DNA of 64,000 nucleotides, from contig CM060203.1 in the NCBI GenBank assembly GCA_030562195.1, forward strand, positions 7,516,208 through 7,580,207, given 5' to 3'. Made by a program: the position numbers and the translations under genes. This DNA is from Nipponacmea schrenckii. Lineage: Eukaryota; Mollusca; Gastropoda; Lottiidae. Positions 36,266 to 47,606 of the stretch are shown here, in pieces (position 1 is the stretch's first letter; every line of letters begins with the position of its first letter). Under the pieces are notes generated by a model. It saw only the letters and a program-made list of their open reading frames with translations, had not been told where the DNA came from and ran no database searches.

Positions 36266-39200
36266 TTATTCACAATAGTAACCATGTAGTCGCTGGGTAG
36301 AACCGGAGGGACAATCTGTACATGTGGTTCCTGCCCAGTATTGATTCGAACTGCAGCAGTGTTGGGAAGCACGACGTGCTTTCTTTTCTACTTGACTCTT
36401 CAAAATACGTCGTAAAGTGGGAATTTCTCTTTTGGTAGCTGAAGGGGCAAGGTTAACCACACACATGGTGACACCAGCTTGAAGTTTGAAGTCAGTTTTC
36501 GGCTTTGGAGGAACTTGACCAGTTGGTAAGGACGTAGCAGATACCTTCCATTCATTGTATATTGACGGCTGGACTTTACGATCTATGTAGCCATTAGATG
36601 TGATGCACAGTTTGACCAAGTCATCTTCATTGCACAAAGCATAAGGATTTTTTATCTGTTCATGGTAACAGTTGAAACTGTTCTCCGTGTATCGAGCTGT
36701 ATACCCAGTGACCGGAAGTAAATACTTAGTTCCGCCGTATCGCAGGTAGTTGGCTACGCTGGGTTCGACTTGAAGCTCAATAGTATGTTGTTGTGAGCCG
36801 GCCATTGGTATGAGGAACAGTTCGAAGCGTTTGATATACATGGCCTTTTCTCTGTCCTGTGGACCAACCCAACCATTGTCTTTCAACCATTGGAAGCCAG
36901 GTATCTTAAAATTAACTGTTTCTTGGGCGTAAAGTGCATCCAGGTTTATATAAGCTGTATCATTAGAATCTGTTGGTTTCGTGGGAATTTCTCTATAATC
37001 TGTTATTTCATTGTTGATATGACAAAGGTCATCAGGCATATAACTTATAACTTGAGCAACGGCGTAATGTGACGGGGTGTCCAAAGCTGCTTTACATTTG
37101 TCAGGAACTTCTCCACCTCGAGTGTACGTTAATATATCGCAGTATTCAGTAACAACTTCCCATATATTTAAAGTTGACACCATAAAGGTATTAACAGCAG
37201 TGTGCTGTAAGAAAGCTTGGTCGACGCGGGCTCCGGACGTGTATATCAGTTTAAGGTCGTTGGCTTTTTGGTAAGCAAGGTAGGCTCGAGCAGTATCAGA
37301 CAATGAATCCATAAGGTCAAATTGGTAATCATAAAATTCTTCATATAATGTTACTAATTCTGCGATGAGCACTCCAATTTTAACACAGTCACCTGTACTA
37401 GCTAGTCCAATTTCTCCCAACGCGGCTGCGGCTGTTCCAGAAGAAAATGCTGCTTCACAAAGTTGATCGGAGACAATTTCCCATTGGGTACCATACGACG
37501 TAATGTCAGACAACAGAACCTTGGGGTCGTAATCGTTATATTTGCCAAGAAAATCATTTGCAGTTCCTACAGCATCCGTTCCATCTTTCAGTTTGTCAAT
37601 CAACTCTTTGGCTTCAAATAATTGTTCTTCGTTTTCTGCGAATCCATTTCCAAGATTTTGAGCTTTTTCGATTAACTCTGGGAAAGCTTCATCATGCAGT
37701 TGTGCAATTATTGCTGTCGTCACTCCTGCTTGTGCTAATTCATTGATTGCGCCCATGAGATCCAGGACGCTGGAACCGCCAAGTATCTGGTTACCAGGGT
37801 GAGCAACTTGTGCAACAGCTACACCGACCTCAGCGGTTCTAGAAACCAGCTCAGCAATATTTATCCCCACCGAAAAGTAAAAGACAGTTTGAAACATCTT
37901 TTCAACTTCAACAGACAGGGATGTGATTTTGTCTTTGAAAACAGTTAGTCGACCATCAATGTATGCAATGTCTGCTTCGGCCTTGGTTTTATCGTAGTCC
38001 GCTAGAGATGAAAAATAGCTGGACAGTTCACCAAAGTTTTCCTCAAGTTGACTGGAAATGTCATTGAATAGGGCCTCGGTCTGTAAATTGATATAATTCG
38101 AGATTCTGTCAAGCTGAAGCTGACCCAAGAGAGCTGGGTAATTCACAGTAGGGTTGAGATTTTTGGTGGTGGACTGTTCGCCATTTTCAAACGCATTGAT
38201 GAAGAGGAAGACACTGTTTAACAGAGGATCCAGGTTGCAGAATATGGTATACTCTGTAGGAACAGACACTTGCTGACAAGCGGCATTCTTTGCCCATTGG
38301 GGAACAAACGTCATTGGAGGTAAATTGGTGGCGAAAATCTTTAGACCTTTAGTGTCGTAGCTTGTTACATAGTCATTGACAGTGCTTTGAGTGGACATTA
38401 TAACATCGTTAATATTGTTATAGTCTAAACTACTGTAGCGAGCCATTGGTAAATATGATAGCCATATCATTAAGTCATATTTAGCCTTTTTCACAGAGGA
38501 AAGACCCCAATTGCCACCTGACACAGCATCCACCAGCTGATTTGTCTGTTTCAGAACAAACTTCAGCATACAGTCAAATCTATACATCATGTTGATTCTA
38601 CAAGTATATCCACCGTTACAGTCAAATTTCCATTGATCAAGAATGGAATTACAGCCCAAGTTGTTTGTACAATTGAAAGCGACGGGCCACTCCAACACGC
38701 ACATGGAGTCGTCCACAGTGATGTAAGAATTGTATTTATTGTAAAGCGAGTTAAGACCATCGCGATTGTTAGCTACGACTTGATCTTTGAATTCCGTCAA
38801 GACAGTTTGTGTTTTACCAAGAACAGAATTGATAAGGTTCAGTTCGTCATATTCTCCAAACCGTCCTCTTACGAAATAATCTTGAATTTCCTTATCGTAA
38901 ACGCATGGAGTGATGTCCGACAAATCACCACATTTTCTGATCTTTACAGTATAGTCTTTGGCCAAGCAGAAGTATTTGTCGCCCAAGGGTTTTCCCGAAT
39001 GTTCGTTACACTTTCTCTTGACATGATCTTCAACCGCCTCGAAACCAACTGACATCCAGTCGCGGATCCACTTGTCGAAGGATTCTTTTCCATTCATCAG
39101 CTGGCCGAGAGATTCCCACATGAGTCGAGAATGGTAGAAGACGTTGTTTTGGTCGGATTCGGGGATGAACTCAAGGACATCATTATTGAAGTAATATTCA

Positions 39201-39841
39201 ATTACATAGGATCTTTGGTTTCGATCGATACCAAGTCTGGACATTTTATTGACCGTAGATATCGGCACTATCTTTTCCACCATGACCCAAAAACCGTCTT
39301 GGTACTCCCAAGACGTTTCCACCACCGTCTGTTTTTGTGAATCCAAACCGTACTGCATATAGCAGAAGAAGTTAGTATCGAAGCAAGTATATGGCCATTT
39401 GTCCTTAACGTTATCCCAATACCAACAAGCATTTTGGAATGTTTTAGCGAGATCGCTAAAATCCACAATGCCCATTGGTCTGGATCCACCTTGACTGACG
39501 ACTTGGTAATGAGAATAGAGTTCAAACATATCCGACACGAGTATCCGGTTGAGGTAGGACCACAAGTTAACCAATTCTTTCCGGGCGTCATGTTCTCTGG
39601 ATAGCCATGTAGTATAATTCAGAGTGTTTTTGATGAGCAGGGCATCTACGTCATTACCAGAAATAGACAGATCCAAGAAACCAGTCTCAAGATTCGGATC
39701 TGCTAAGTAAAAAGCCATCATTAACTCGTCATCAGGAACTGGTGTACCAGATGGAAATGATGCCAAGCACTTATCTATGTCTGTGGATTGTGCTGATACG
39801 GAGACCAGAAATACAACAAAAAAGAGTTGAGCTTTGACCAT
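36266..39841 (-). CDS. Large secreted protein of unknown function, single coding exon
   Basis: One uninterrupted frame of 1191 aa from ATG 39841 (context CACCATGG). Upstream in-frame sequence reaches 39925 only by a TTG start. A pyrimidine tract and AG at about 39864 on the minus strand suggest a spliced 5' UTR just before the ATG. The N-terminus is a clear signal peptide (MVKAQLFFVVFLVSVSAQ). Residues about 20-560 contain many paired Cys and Trp (e.g. CWYWDN, CNGGYTCRINMMYRFDC). Residues about 590-850 look helical, with hydrophobic segments (around 650-680, 694-717 and 804-832) between Glu/Lys-rich helices. A conserved-looking region follows (KRFELFLIP). A dibasic linker then leads to a Cys-rich end (CTDCPSGSTQRLHGYYC) resembling CxxCPxGS modules. 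N-glycosylation sequons are present. I do not recognise the family. Confidence 0.9.
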   Translation of the reverse strand: MVKAQLFFVVFLVSVSAQSTDIDKCLASFPSGTPVPDDELMMAFYLADPNLETGFLDLSISGNDVDALLIKNTLNYTTWLSREHDARKELVNLWSYLNRILVSDMFELYSHYQVVSQGGSRPMGIVDFSDLAKTFQNACWYWDNVKDKWPYTCFDTNFFCYMQYGLDSQKQTVVETSWEYQDGFWVMVEKIVPISTVNKMSRLGIDRNQRSYVIEYYFNNDVLEFIPESDQNNVFYHSRLMWESLGQLMNGKESFDKWIRDWMSVGFEAVEDHVKRKCNEHSGKPLGDKYFCLAKDYTVKIRKCGDLSDITPCVYDKEIQDYFVRGRFGEYDELNLINSVLGKTQTVLTEFKDQVVANNRDGLNSLYNKYNSYITVDDSMCVLEWPVAFNCTNNLGCNSILDQWKFDCNGGYTCRINMMYRFDCMLKFVLKQTNQLVDAVSGGNWGLSSVKKAKYDLMIWLSYLPMARYSSLDYNNINDVIMSTQSTVNDYVTSYDTKGLKIFATNLPPMTFVPQWAKNAACQQVSVPTEYTIFCNLDPLLNSVFLFINAFENGEQSTTKNLNPTVNYPALLGQLQLDRISNYINLQTEALFNDISSQLEENFGELSSYFSSLADYDKTKAEADIAYIDGRLTVFKDKITSLSVEVEKMFQTVFYFSVGINIAELVSRTAEVGVAVAQVAHPGNQILGGSSVLDLMGAINELAQAGVTTAIIAQLHDEAFPELIEKAQNLGNGFAENEEQLFEAKELIDKLKDGTDAVGTANDFLGKYNDYDPKVLLSDITSYGTQWEIVSDQLCEAAFSSGTAAAALGEIGLASTGDCVKIGVLIAELVTLYEEFYDYQFDLMDSLSDTARAYLAYQKANDLKLIYTSGARVDQAFLQHTAVNTFMVSTLNIWEVVTEYCDILTYTRGGEVPDKCKAALDTPSHYAVAQVISYMPDDLCHINNEITDYREIPTKPTDSNDTAYINLDALYAQETVNFKIPGFQWLKDNGWVGPQDREKAMYIKRFELFLIPMAGSQQHTIELQVEPSVANYLRYGGTKYLLPVTGYTARYTENSFNCYHEQIKNPYALCNEDDLVKLCITSNGYIDRKVQPSIYNEWKVSATSLPTGQVPPKPKTDFKLQAGVTMCVVNLAPSATKREIPTLRRILKSQVEKKARRASQHCCSSNQYWAGTTCTDCPSGSTQRLHGYYCE

Positions 39842-39864
39842 GGTGGATGGTGATAGTTGAACTC

Positions 39865-42196
39865 TATAAAGTAAGTAAAAAAATAACATTAATTGGTACC
39901 ATTCATGATGAATATTTAATTTCAATACTTAAATTTAATGCAAGAGATATAACCTTATTTGGTCACGTTTGAAATCTGATCGACCATCGCACCTTTGTCT
40001 CAGAAATGGTAATTGTTTATCAATAATTGTGTGCAAAGCCTTCCGTGTGTGTGTCCAGAATTATCAACGACTTGGCCTTAGTGGAGAGAAAAGTACTCAG
40101 TTCTATATATATTTGAACAGATAGTGCAATTTTGGTGTAGTTCTATCTTTCCTGAAGACTATTTAAATTTATTCAAGACCCATATCAAACCTAAAACGGC
40201 GAATCATGACCTTTAAACAAGATTTAACGTTTTATTCCTATTATAAGAAAGTAATTTTGATTCTGAAAACGATACTTAGTGTGAATCAACACTACAGCAC
40301 CCAGCATTACCAGGCTGTAAAAGGAGTTCAAAATTTGCTTACCAAACCTGCAGTTATTGTTGTTCTTTCCGAGATAGAATGTTCCCTTCGGCTTCATACT
40401 CAATACATTTATACTTCACACATCAAGCTAATTGCCGTTCACGTTATAGTTTTAATTTCAAAGGATGGCAATTAAACGATCGGTCATCGTTCAAAATTGC
40501 ACATAAAAACAATTTGGCTATTGATAAATTATCCATAATGGGTTTGTTTTTGAAATAAAGGTTAATTAAACTTGCTTAAATTAGACTGAAGGGTGAAGGG
40601 ATATTGTCGCCCAATTTATCGAATTATTAGCTGATTAAAGTGTAAAAATTGCTTTGTATCATAGTCTGAGGAGTACTTCTTCCACAAAATGCGCTTTTAC
40701 TAAAAGGAAAAGTGAAAATGATGATGATGATGATCATCATGATGATGATGTTAATGTTACGATTGCTTCGGGGAACAAAATTACATGATTCTTTTGTCAA
40801 ATATTGTTATACCAAATATCCACACCCGAATTACTCGTTTACAGTTTGCAGTGATCAAAGTTAACCAACGTGCTCTCATATTGTATCCGATCTTACAAAA
40901 GAGACATAATCTGGGAAAGGGGTACGATTACAAAACTTTTCAATGCAAATGGCGAATAGTTTATAATTCAAGAGGGACTTTATAAGAGCCTTTTTCGTTT
41001 TGGCTCATTTCTACAGAATTTTATTCAAGATATTTATGAAAGGAATTTTATAAAAATAGTTAACAACAAACACAGCAGTAACTCTAACGGAAATCCATTT
41101 ATTTCAAGGTATTTTGACATATTATTGAAAACATTATATAACAATACTAATTAGTTAAAGCTCTGGCAACAATGTCACAATCATTTAACGGAGGTTATCA
41201 CCATCTGATTTGCCCTTGGACAGGGATTCAGAATCTACCTTCATTGAAAGGATTTGACTTTTCCCAAATTCAAAGGTCTCGGATGAATCAGATACTTCAT
41301 TTTGACATTAGAAGTGGAGCTCTCTGATGTGAGTTTTGTCGCCATATTAATGTGGAGGTAGGCCTATAAGTCATTTTGGATTGCAGTATGCTTCACATAT
41401 TGTGAAATAAACTTTTATGAAAATAGAAAGAATCTATAAAATTACCATCAAGACATGGTGAATTAACATCTATAGAAAGGGTCGGAAAACCTTCAAAATT
41501 TAATTGTAATGCACATGAACCGAAAATAAAATGGCGTTAAAGATTAGAAGCAAACACTTTGAATAAAATTTGAATTAAAAAAAAAGGAAACACGAATCAA
41601 AACTTTTTAAGTTATTCAAGAGGCGTTGTTCGTTTATTTGACATGTCTATAAACATTACAACAATAACACTATTATGGATATTCTGATCCTTCCTTTAAT
41701 TTTGGCAACGTTTTAATTAACATACAGGAATCTTTATCAAGCACAAAACAATATTGATAGAAAACAGAACAACAATAGTCATATAGCAAATAAGTGACTC
41801 CCTAAGATTATTGATTAGTAAACAACAATAACAATAGAAAAAAATAACATGCTTAGCACTCGTGATATTAAAGAATTATATATATATAATTTGTTAATGA
41901 TGCTAGTGAATTTCCACTGTTTAAACAACCGACCCATCAATTGTCGAGCAAATCACTAAGTAGATCAAACTATAAGGCCAAGTCCTTGACAATATGATGT
42001 CTCTTTTACGAACGCGGTCATGTGATTAGTGTATCCCTTAAGTTTTAATTTCATGGACTTCTGAAATAGGACGTATATTACAAGGCAAGAAGGACAATTT
42101 AAGATTTCTAAACGAAGATTACACAAAAAGATATACTAGCTAGAAATTAAAATGAATATTATTCAAAAGAAAACTTGATATCCATTTGCAGCAGCA
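39865..42196. other. 5' flank of the orphan gene and intergenic DNA
   Basis: No supported gene. It contains an (ATG)n/(CAT)n microsatellite at 40719-40752 and some short frames without coding character. A 5' exon and promoter of the secreted orphan probably lie within the first few hundred bases, but no clear donor was fixed. The 3' UTR of the PLAC8 gene probably takes up the right end. Confidence 0.4.
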
Positions 42197-43832
42197 TTAT
42201 GTGGTGAACCATTCACCGGAGCTCTTGGCCATTTTTATCTCCCTTGCCAGTTGACATGTTACACACAAATTACAACAGGCCACGGCGCAGATATCTTTAC
42301 AAACTGAGCCCTGAAAATAATTCGTTTAAAATATAAGAAGAAACAATATTAGTTATATGTAAACCCCGTGAATAGAGGAGTTGAGAAAAAGGTGCCTATT
42401 TGAGTAACCAGTATACGAAGAAAGTTTTCGGTTGGCATGAGGAACTAAAATATAAATTGACTCAAATCAATGTAACGAAGAAACCGTATTAACAAAATTG
42501 ACTCGAAGAAACCGTATTAGAAAATTGACTCTCTTGTAGTACAAACCAATATCTTTACTTACATGGATGCCAAGTTTACCACGAACATAAGACCTCATCG
42601 GCACCATCCAACCTTGGCAACAACATGCCAAACAACAACTTTCACCAGCTTCTGTGGCAAGGTAGCAACCATAGCACGGTCCACAGAAAAATGCGGCTAA
42701 ACCTGGAAAAAAATCAGATATAAGAGGGCGAGGATTACGAAATCATTGAAATATCCTTGACGCAAAACTGTTAAATGTGCTAAGAATGGTTTACGCCTTA
42801 AGGCCTGTGTCCACATCCGCGTTTTCATGAGCGTTTTAATACGCGTCGGAAAACGAATGAAAAGACTCTGCGTAATACGCTGCGTTGTACTATGTCCACG
42901 CTCGGAGGCGTAATTTGGGGCGTAATTGTAGGCGTATGCTAACGTGACATTTTGAGTGCAATTTTATTCACTTGCAGCTATTGAATCACGCCAGGCGCAA
43001 AACGCTCAAAACCCCTTCGGTGGCGTTTTTTCGATTACGCCTATGTGGACAAGTCACTATTGCAATACTCTTTGGGGTTTCTCGACGCGTATTACGCGGC
43101 GTGAAAACGCTCCTGAAAACGCGAATGTGGACACAGGCCTTTACTGTATAATACGCTTTACACCGTACTCTCCGTAACGCGATGTGAAATACGCACCACG
43201 TTAGATACCATACTTTGTAATAAGCATGACGCCATACGATACTTTCAATAATACGTGCCATACCATGTATGTCACACCATACTCTCTGTAACGCCATATG
43301 AAATACGCACCATACTTTTGTAATAAGCAACAAGCCATATATTAGTTTCAATAATATGTGCACACCATGTAGTCACGTCACACTGTGTAATACGCATTAT
43401 GCCACAATGAAAAATATGCAACAAATTATATCTTAAAATATGTCACGCCACACAATGAATGCATTTCATTCATAAGTCTACTCCCGAAAAGATATTCGTT
43501 CACCAATACCGATGAAAGCGTTTTACCATCTACATGCTTCACACCATAGGCCTATATATTGCAGAAGGTAGACTTCATTTCATTTTATACTTACATACGC
43601 CCATATCATCACAGCAAGCACACTTATCCGTCCTCCATTCTCTATATACTCTAGTTTGAACTCCAGGTTGGTTGATGATGATAGTATTGTTAGTTGACTG
43701 TTGCTGTGGTTGGCCGTATTGCGGTTGGCCGTATTGCGGTTGGTCGTATTGTGGTTGGCCGTATTGTGGTTGGTTGTATGGTGGTTGGCTGGGTTCTGGT
43801 TGGTTGGATTGTGGTTTATAGTCGGGATCCGT
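42197..43832 (-). CDS. PLAC8-domain (cornifelin/PLAC8-like) protein, three C-terminal exons
   Basis: Exons 43832-43595, 42702-42563 and 42310-42197 join in phase to 163 codons plus stop. The first is phase 0 and follows a good acceptor, so the start codon lies in an upstream exon (see 47586-47606 and 48336-48356). The N-terminal part is a QPQYGQ/QPxYNQ repeat region. The Cys-rich PLAC8 domain follows: WRTDKCACCDDMGVCLAAFFCGPCYGCYLA, then a CCLACCQGW-VPMRSYVRGKLGIHGSVCKD block, then CAVACCNLCVTCQLAREIK. PLAC8 proteins are small Cys-rich proteins found at membranes or the cornified envelope in vertebrates and as cell-number and metal-resistance factors in plants; the molluscan role is unknown. 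One intron contains a MITE. Confidence 0.88.
42801..43140. mobile_element. PIF/Harbinger-type MITE with TTA target duplication
   Basis: The 340-bp element starts AGGCCTGTGTCCACATCCGC and ends in the inverted form ...GTGGACACAGGCCT. The inverted repeats extend roughly 45-50 bp with few mismatches. TTA flanks both sides (42798-42800 and 43141-43143). The interior is rich in CGTTTT/AAAACGC and TACGC motifs. It sits in the PLAC8 intron 42703-43594. The TWA-type 3-bp duplication points to a Harbinger-mobilised family. Confidence 0.75.
43145..43450 (+). repeat. ~114-bp tandem repeat, 2-3 copies, next to the MITE
   Basis: The block CACC(G/A)TACTCTC-GTAACGC-ATGTGAAATACGCACCA...TTTGTAATAAGCA...TTTCAATAATA-GTGC...CATGTA is repeated twice and a third time in part. 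It uses the same TACGC vocabulary as the adjacent MITE, so it may be an extension of it. Confidence 0.6.
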
Positions 43833-44505
43833 CTAAAATGAAGGTTCTGATGCAATACAAAAATACACAACTAAATACTAAATATTATGTTTCAAAAATA
43901 TAACGACTTTTCTTTGACAATGGGTGGGGTTTCGCAGTTCAGCCAAATGTGCCGTTACAGCCATGATATAAATATGTCCAAAAAAAAAAAAAACATGCAG
44001 ATTGGGACCCACTTCCTGTTCAAACTGCGAGACGCGATGGTTTTAGTTGGATAAAATCTCAACCGGAAATCTTATAATGATTTAAAATGGTAACAGATTA
44101 TAGATTTTAAATACTTCATACACTGTACGGTTAGGAAGTTAAAAAGAAGAATGTTTGGCTTACTATCCTAGTATGCATCTGTGTTATTTCAGTTAACGAT
44201 GGCCTATATAGTTAACGCTGATATTAATATGTTTTAAAAAAAAAAAAAAATTCCGATCCGAATCAAGAGAGTAATTGCAGACAGAAATAAAACAGAATTG
44301 TCGTTTATTGCTTAAATGGTTCAACGAGAATGACCAAAAAACTGGATAGTAAGCTAAATGTGAACTCGTTATCAGAGTTTGATGCATTATCACATTTAAC
44401 TTGTGATCAGTCTTTTCTTCTATATACAAAAAAGAAAGTTTGTTCATTTTGACTTTTGACTGACATTTGACCCTTTAATTTTAATATTCATGATTTTAAA
44501 TTTAT

Positions 44506-44557
<52 letters not shown>

Positions 44558-44640
44558 CTCCAATCTTCCAACATATATTGTTAACTATGTGTTATGTTTA
44601 CTGGTGCAAGACAGTCTGTTTACATAGATAACCCTCAATG
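43833..44640. other. PLAC8 gene intron region, small repeats
   Basis: A-runs lie near 43980 and 44240, and a (TATC)n microsatellite at about 44510-44560. A block at 44165-44238 matches about 32760-32840. No exon was identified. Confidence 0.5.
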
Positions 44641-44862
44641 TCACTTAGACCTACATTTTCATGCTTCGTAGACATGAGGAAAGTTTTAATGCAATCCATA
44701 GGGAATTTCTGCTTCATAAAACTTTTGAAAAATGGTATTAATGTTCATTTCTATGATTCCATAAAATCTACATACAGGAATACATCATGTGTCCGAGTGA
44801 ACGGGTGTTTAGCCTACTGGTTCGAGTGCACTTCGGGTGTTCGTCAAGGCATTGAACTATAA
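44641..44862 (+). mobile_element. Reverse-transcriptase fragment of a non-LTR retrotransposon
   Basis: The plus-strand frame contains IKLLKNGINVHFYDSIKSTY, CVRVNGCLAYWFECTSG and then VRQG, the region leading to the RT GVRQGCxLSP motif of CR1/L2/RTE-like LINEs. Both ends are missing. It is a dead fragment lying within the PLAC8 gene interval. Confidence 0.8.
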
Positions 44863-45158
44863 GAGTTACGACAACGGTTTAAAGGTCCCTTATACGACAT
44901 ATAGGTCGGGTTTTTGTATTATATTATTCATTTTGTATATAATGTTTATACCATCACACATGTCACTATTCTTTTCCATTCCATTCCATTCTTATAATTA
45001 TATTACATATAAGTGTTTTAGCAAATGCGTAAATATATCTCAATTTTCCTCCCAGAGCATATAAGTTTAGTTTAACTTTATGTCTTCATTTTAACTGACA
45101 ACGCTTGATTGTTCGTATATCAAATGACATTTTAATAAAACAAAACTTACATGCCTTG

Positions 45159-45197
45159 TTCCTTTAGCAACGCTACTATTTATCGTTGCTAAAGGAA
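45159..45197. other. Perfect 14-bp stem hairpin
   Basis: TTCCTTTAGCAACG (45159-45172) and its exact reverse complement (45184-45197) are separated by 11 nt. A related TTTCTTTAGCAACGG block at about 47968-47985 lacks the right arm. It may be the remains of an inverted-repeat element. Confidence 0.6.
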
Positions 45198-45629
45198 GGT
45201 GTATAGAATAAAGTGTACAAGCCTAGTTAAATTTTAAATGAAGAGCCAACCAAGTTGATCTCAATAATACTTCCTTACCGCTGGAAAGAATGTAGCTTTA
45301 TTTAACTTCACTAGCCCCAATAAAGAATAACCTATGTAGAACATAGCAACTTTCTTTCTACAGCCCAAGTAAAGTGGCGTGTCATTCCATTTCATTGGAG
45401 CAATCTTATTACGAGATTTGATTTAAACTTAGTTCGGTTTCATTTTACTAGCCTAAATTAATTAATTAGAAAATAGCTCACTTTTCATTTCATACAGCCT
45501 AATTAATAAGATACAAATAAATATTTACATATTTACAATATGATATACATACAAAGAAGAACGGCAACGAAGATTAAATTACAAGATCAACAACAACAAC
45601 ATAATAACATAAACACATTGAATTAATGC

Positions 45630-45960
45630 ATATTAATAAGATATCCTATCTCTTTTTCTTTTTGCATAAAATAAATATTTCCCCAAATTGATCAATTCGC
45701 TGATATAATGGCCATTAAATAATTGTATCAGTTTAAAAACACCAGGTTTATTAATATTTCTTTTTAATATATTGAACTCTAAGTTGACCATAAAATGGAC
45801 AAATTAAAATAAAATGATATTCGTCCTCAATATCGGATATATTGCAGTATATACATAACCTGTCTTCACGTTTAATTTTGTCATATCGACCTCTTTCTAT
45901 TTGTAAATTATGACTTGACAATCTTATCCTACTTATTTCCTCACAAAAATTGAAATCAAT
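45630..45960 (-). mobile_element. 3' end of a LINE ORF2 (Cys-His motif region)
   Basis: The minus strand reads RYDKIKREDRLCIYCNISDI then EDEYHFILICPFYGQLR, the C-terminal Cys-His block typical of CR1/L2-type LINE ORF2, then degenerates. Its orientation is opposite to the RT fragment at 44641, so they are separate insertions or one was inverted. Confidence 0.8.
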
Positions 45961-46079
45961 ATTCTTCGTTAAATAAAGTGGTTAGGAGTTGTTACAAAAA
46001 ATATGTCTATAAATAGAAGCTTTAGGAGGATACAGATGTTTTCACTTTTATTTTTAAAATATCAATTAATCTGGTCTTG

Positions 46080-47345
46080 AGTTACATAAATAGAACGGAG
46101 GTCTATTTCTCTTCTCATTAATTTTAATTAAGAGTTACATAAATAGAACGGAGGTCTATTTCTCTTCTCATTAATTTTAATTAAGAGTTACATAAATAGA
46201 ACAGAGGTCTATTTCTCTACATGAACTTTTAATAGGAGTTACATAAATAGAACAGAGGTCCATTTCTCTTCATGTTTTTCAGTGATCAAAAATTTACCAT
46301 TAAAACACCTAGATAATTATAGAAAAAAAAAGGAAAAGAGGTCCATTTCTTTTCATAAATTTAAATTAAGAGTTACAAAAATAGAACAGAGGTCTATTTC
46401 TCTTCATGATCTATAATTAAGAGTTACATAAATAGAACGGAGGTCTATTTATCTTCATTAACTTTAATTAAGAATTACATGTACATAAAAAAACGAAGGT
46501 CTATCTTTCTTCGTTAACTTTTAATAAGAGTTACATAAATAAAACAGTGGTCCATTTATTTTCGTAAACCTAAATTAAGATTTACATAAATAGAACGGAG
46601 GTCCATTTCTCTTCATGAACTTTAATTAAAAGTTACATAAATAGAACAGAGGTCTATTTCTCTCTTCATGAACTTTAATTAAAAGTTACATAAATAAAAC
46701 AGAGGTCTATTTCTCTTCATGAACTTTAATTAAGAGTGGCATAAATAGAACAGAGGTCTATTTCTCTTCATGAACTGTAACCAAAAGTTACATAAATAGA
46801 ACGGAGGTCTATTTCTCTTCTCGAACTTTAATTAAAAGTTGCATTAAAAGAACGGAGGTCTCTCTTCATTAACTTTAAATAAGAGTTACATAAAAAAAAC
46901 CTATCTATCTTTCTTCCCCTCATGAATGGAATAAACTGCCTCTATCCAGTAAACAAAGTTGCTCTATTTCAACCTTTAAAAAGGAATCTATAAACATACT
47001 ATTTTAACCAAGCTTTTAATCAGTGATTTAACTTTTAGCCTTCCCTTTACTTTAAAACTATGTTTTACATTTATATTTTAAATATGCTCTAACCGCAGTG
47101 CTATAGAACCCCACGGAGGTCTATTTCTCTTCATTAACTTTAATTAAAAGTTACATAAATAGAACGGAGGTCTATTTCTCTACATTAACTTTAATTGAGG
47201 GTTACATAAATAGAACGGAGGTCTATTTCTCTTCATTAACTTTAATTAAAAGTTACATAAATAGAACGGAGGTCTATTTCTCTTCATTAACTTTAATTAA
47301 AAGTTACATAAATAGAACGGAAGTCCATTTCTTTTCATTAACCCT
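46080..47345 (+). repeat. 51-bp minisatellite, two blocks
   Basis: The unit is AGTTACATAAATAGAACGGA + GGTCTATTTCTCTTCATTAA + CTTTAATTAA(A/G). One block covers about 46080-46910 (16-17 copies, some diverged) and another about 47110-47340 (4-5 copies). Unrelated sequence of about 200 bp separates them. Confidence 0.92.
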
Positions 47346-47585
47346 GTCACAATTCAGTAACAACGTAAATTGGATGCAAACTTATTGTCAGCAGACCATT
47401 TTAGATCAAACAGATAGAATGTACTTCACAATTTCATTTCTATTAGCCCAAATTAAGAGCAAATTAATTAGGCTTAAAATCCAACTGAAAGTGAGTTAAT
47501 ATTCGTCCAAATCATTTCACCGACAAACACCACGCTTCCTCCACCCTTTCATAAGAAAATATAATTGGAAATAATTTTTTTTTAC

Positions 47586-47606
47586 CTGATGCATGGCGTT
47601 AAACAT
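47586..47606 (-). CDS. Candidate first coding exon of PLAC8 gene (proximal copy)
   Basis: The minus strand has ATG at 47606, seven codons (MFNAMHQ), then CAG|GTAAAA. It ends in phase 0, which matches the phase-0 acceptor of the exon at 43832. A second, diverged copy of the same arrangement is at 48356. With this exon the protein would be 170 aa. The exon is so short that the assignment stays tentative. Confidence 0.4.

Noticed and set aside
36890..39340. Several plus-strand ORFs of 60-139 codons opposite the secreted orphan gene
   Set aside because: They are shadows of the 1191-aa minus-strand frame, with no splice sites or recognisable domains of their own.
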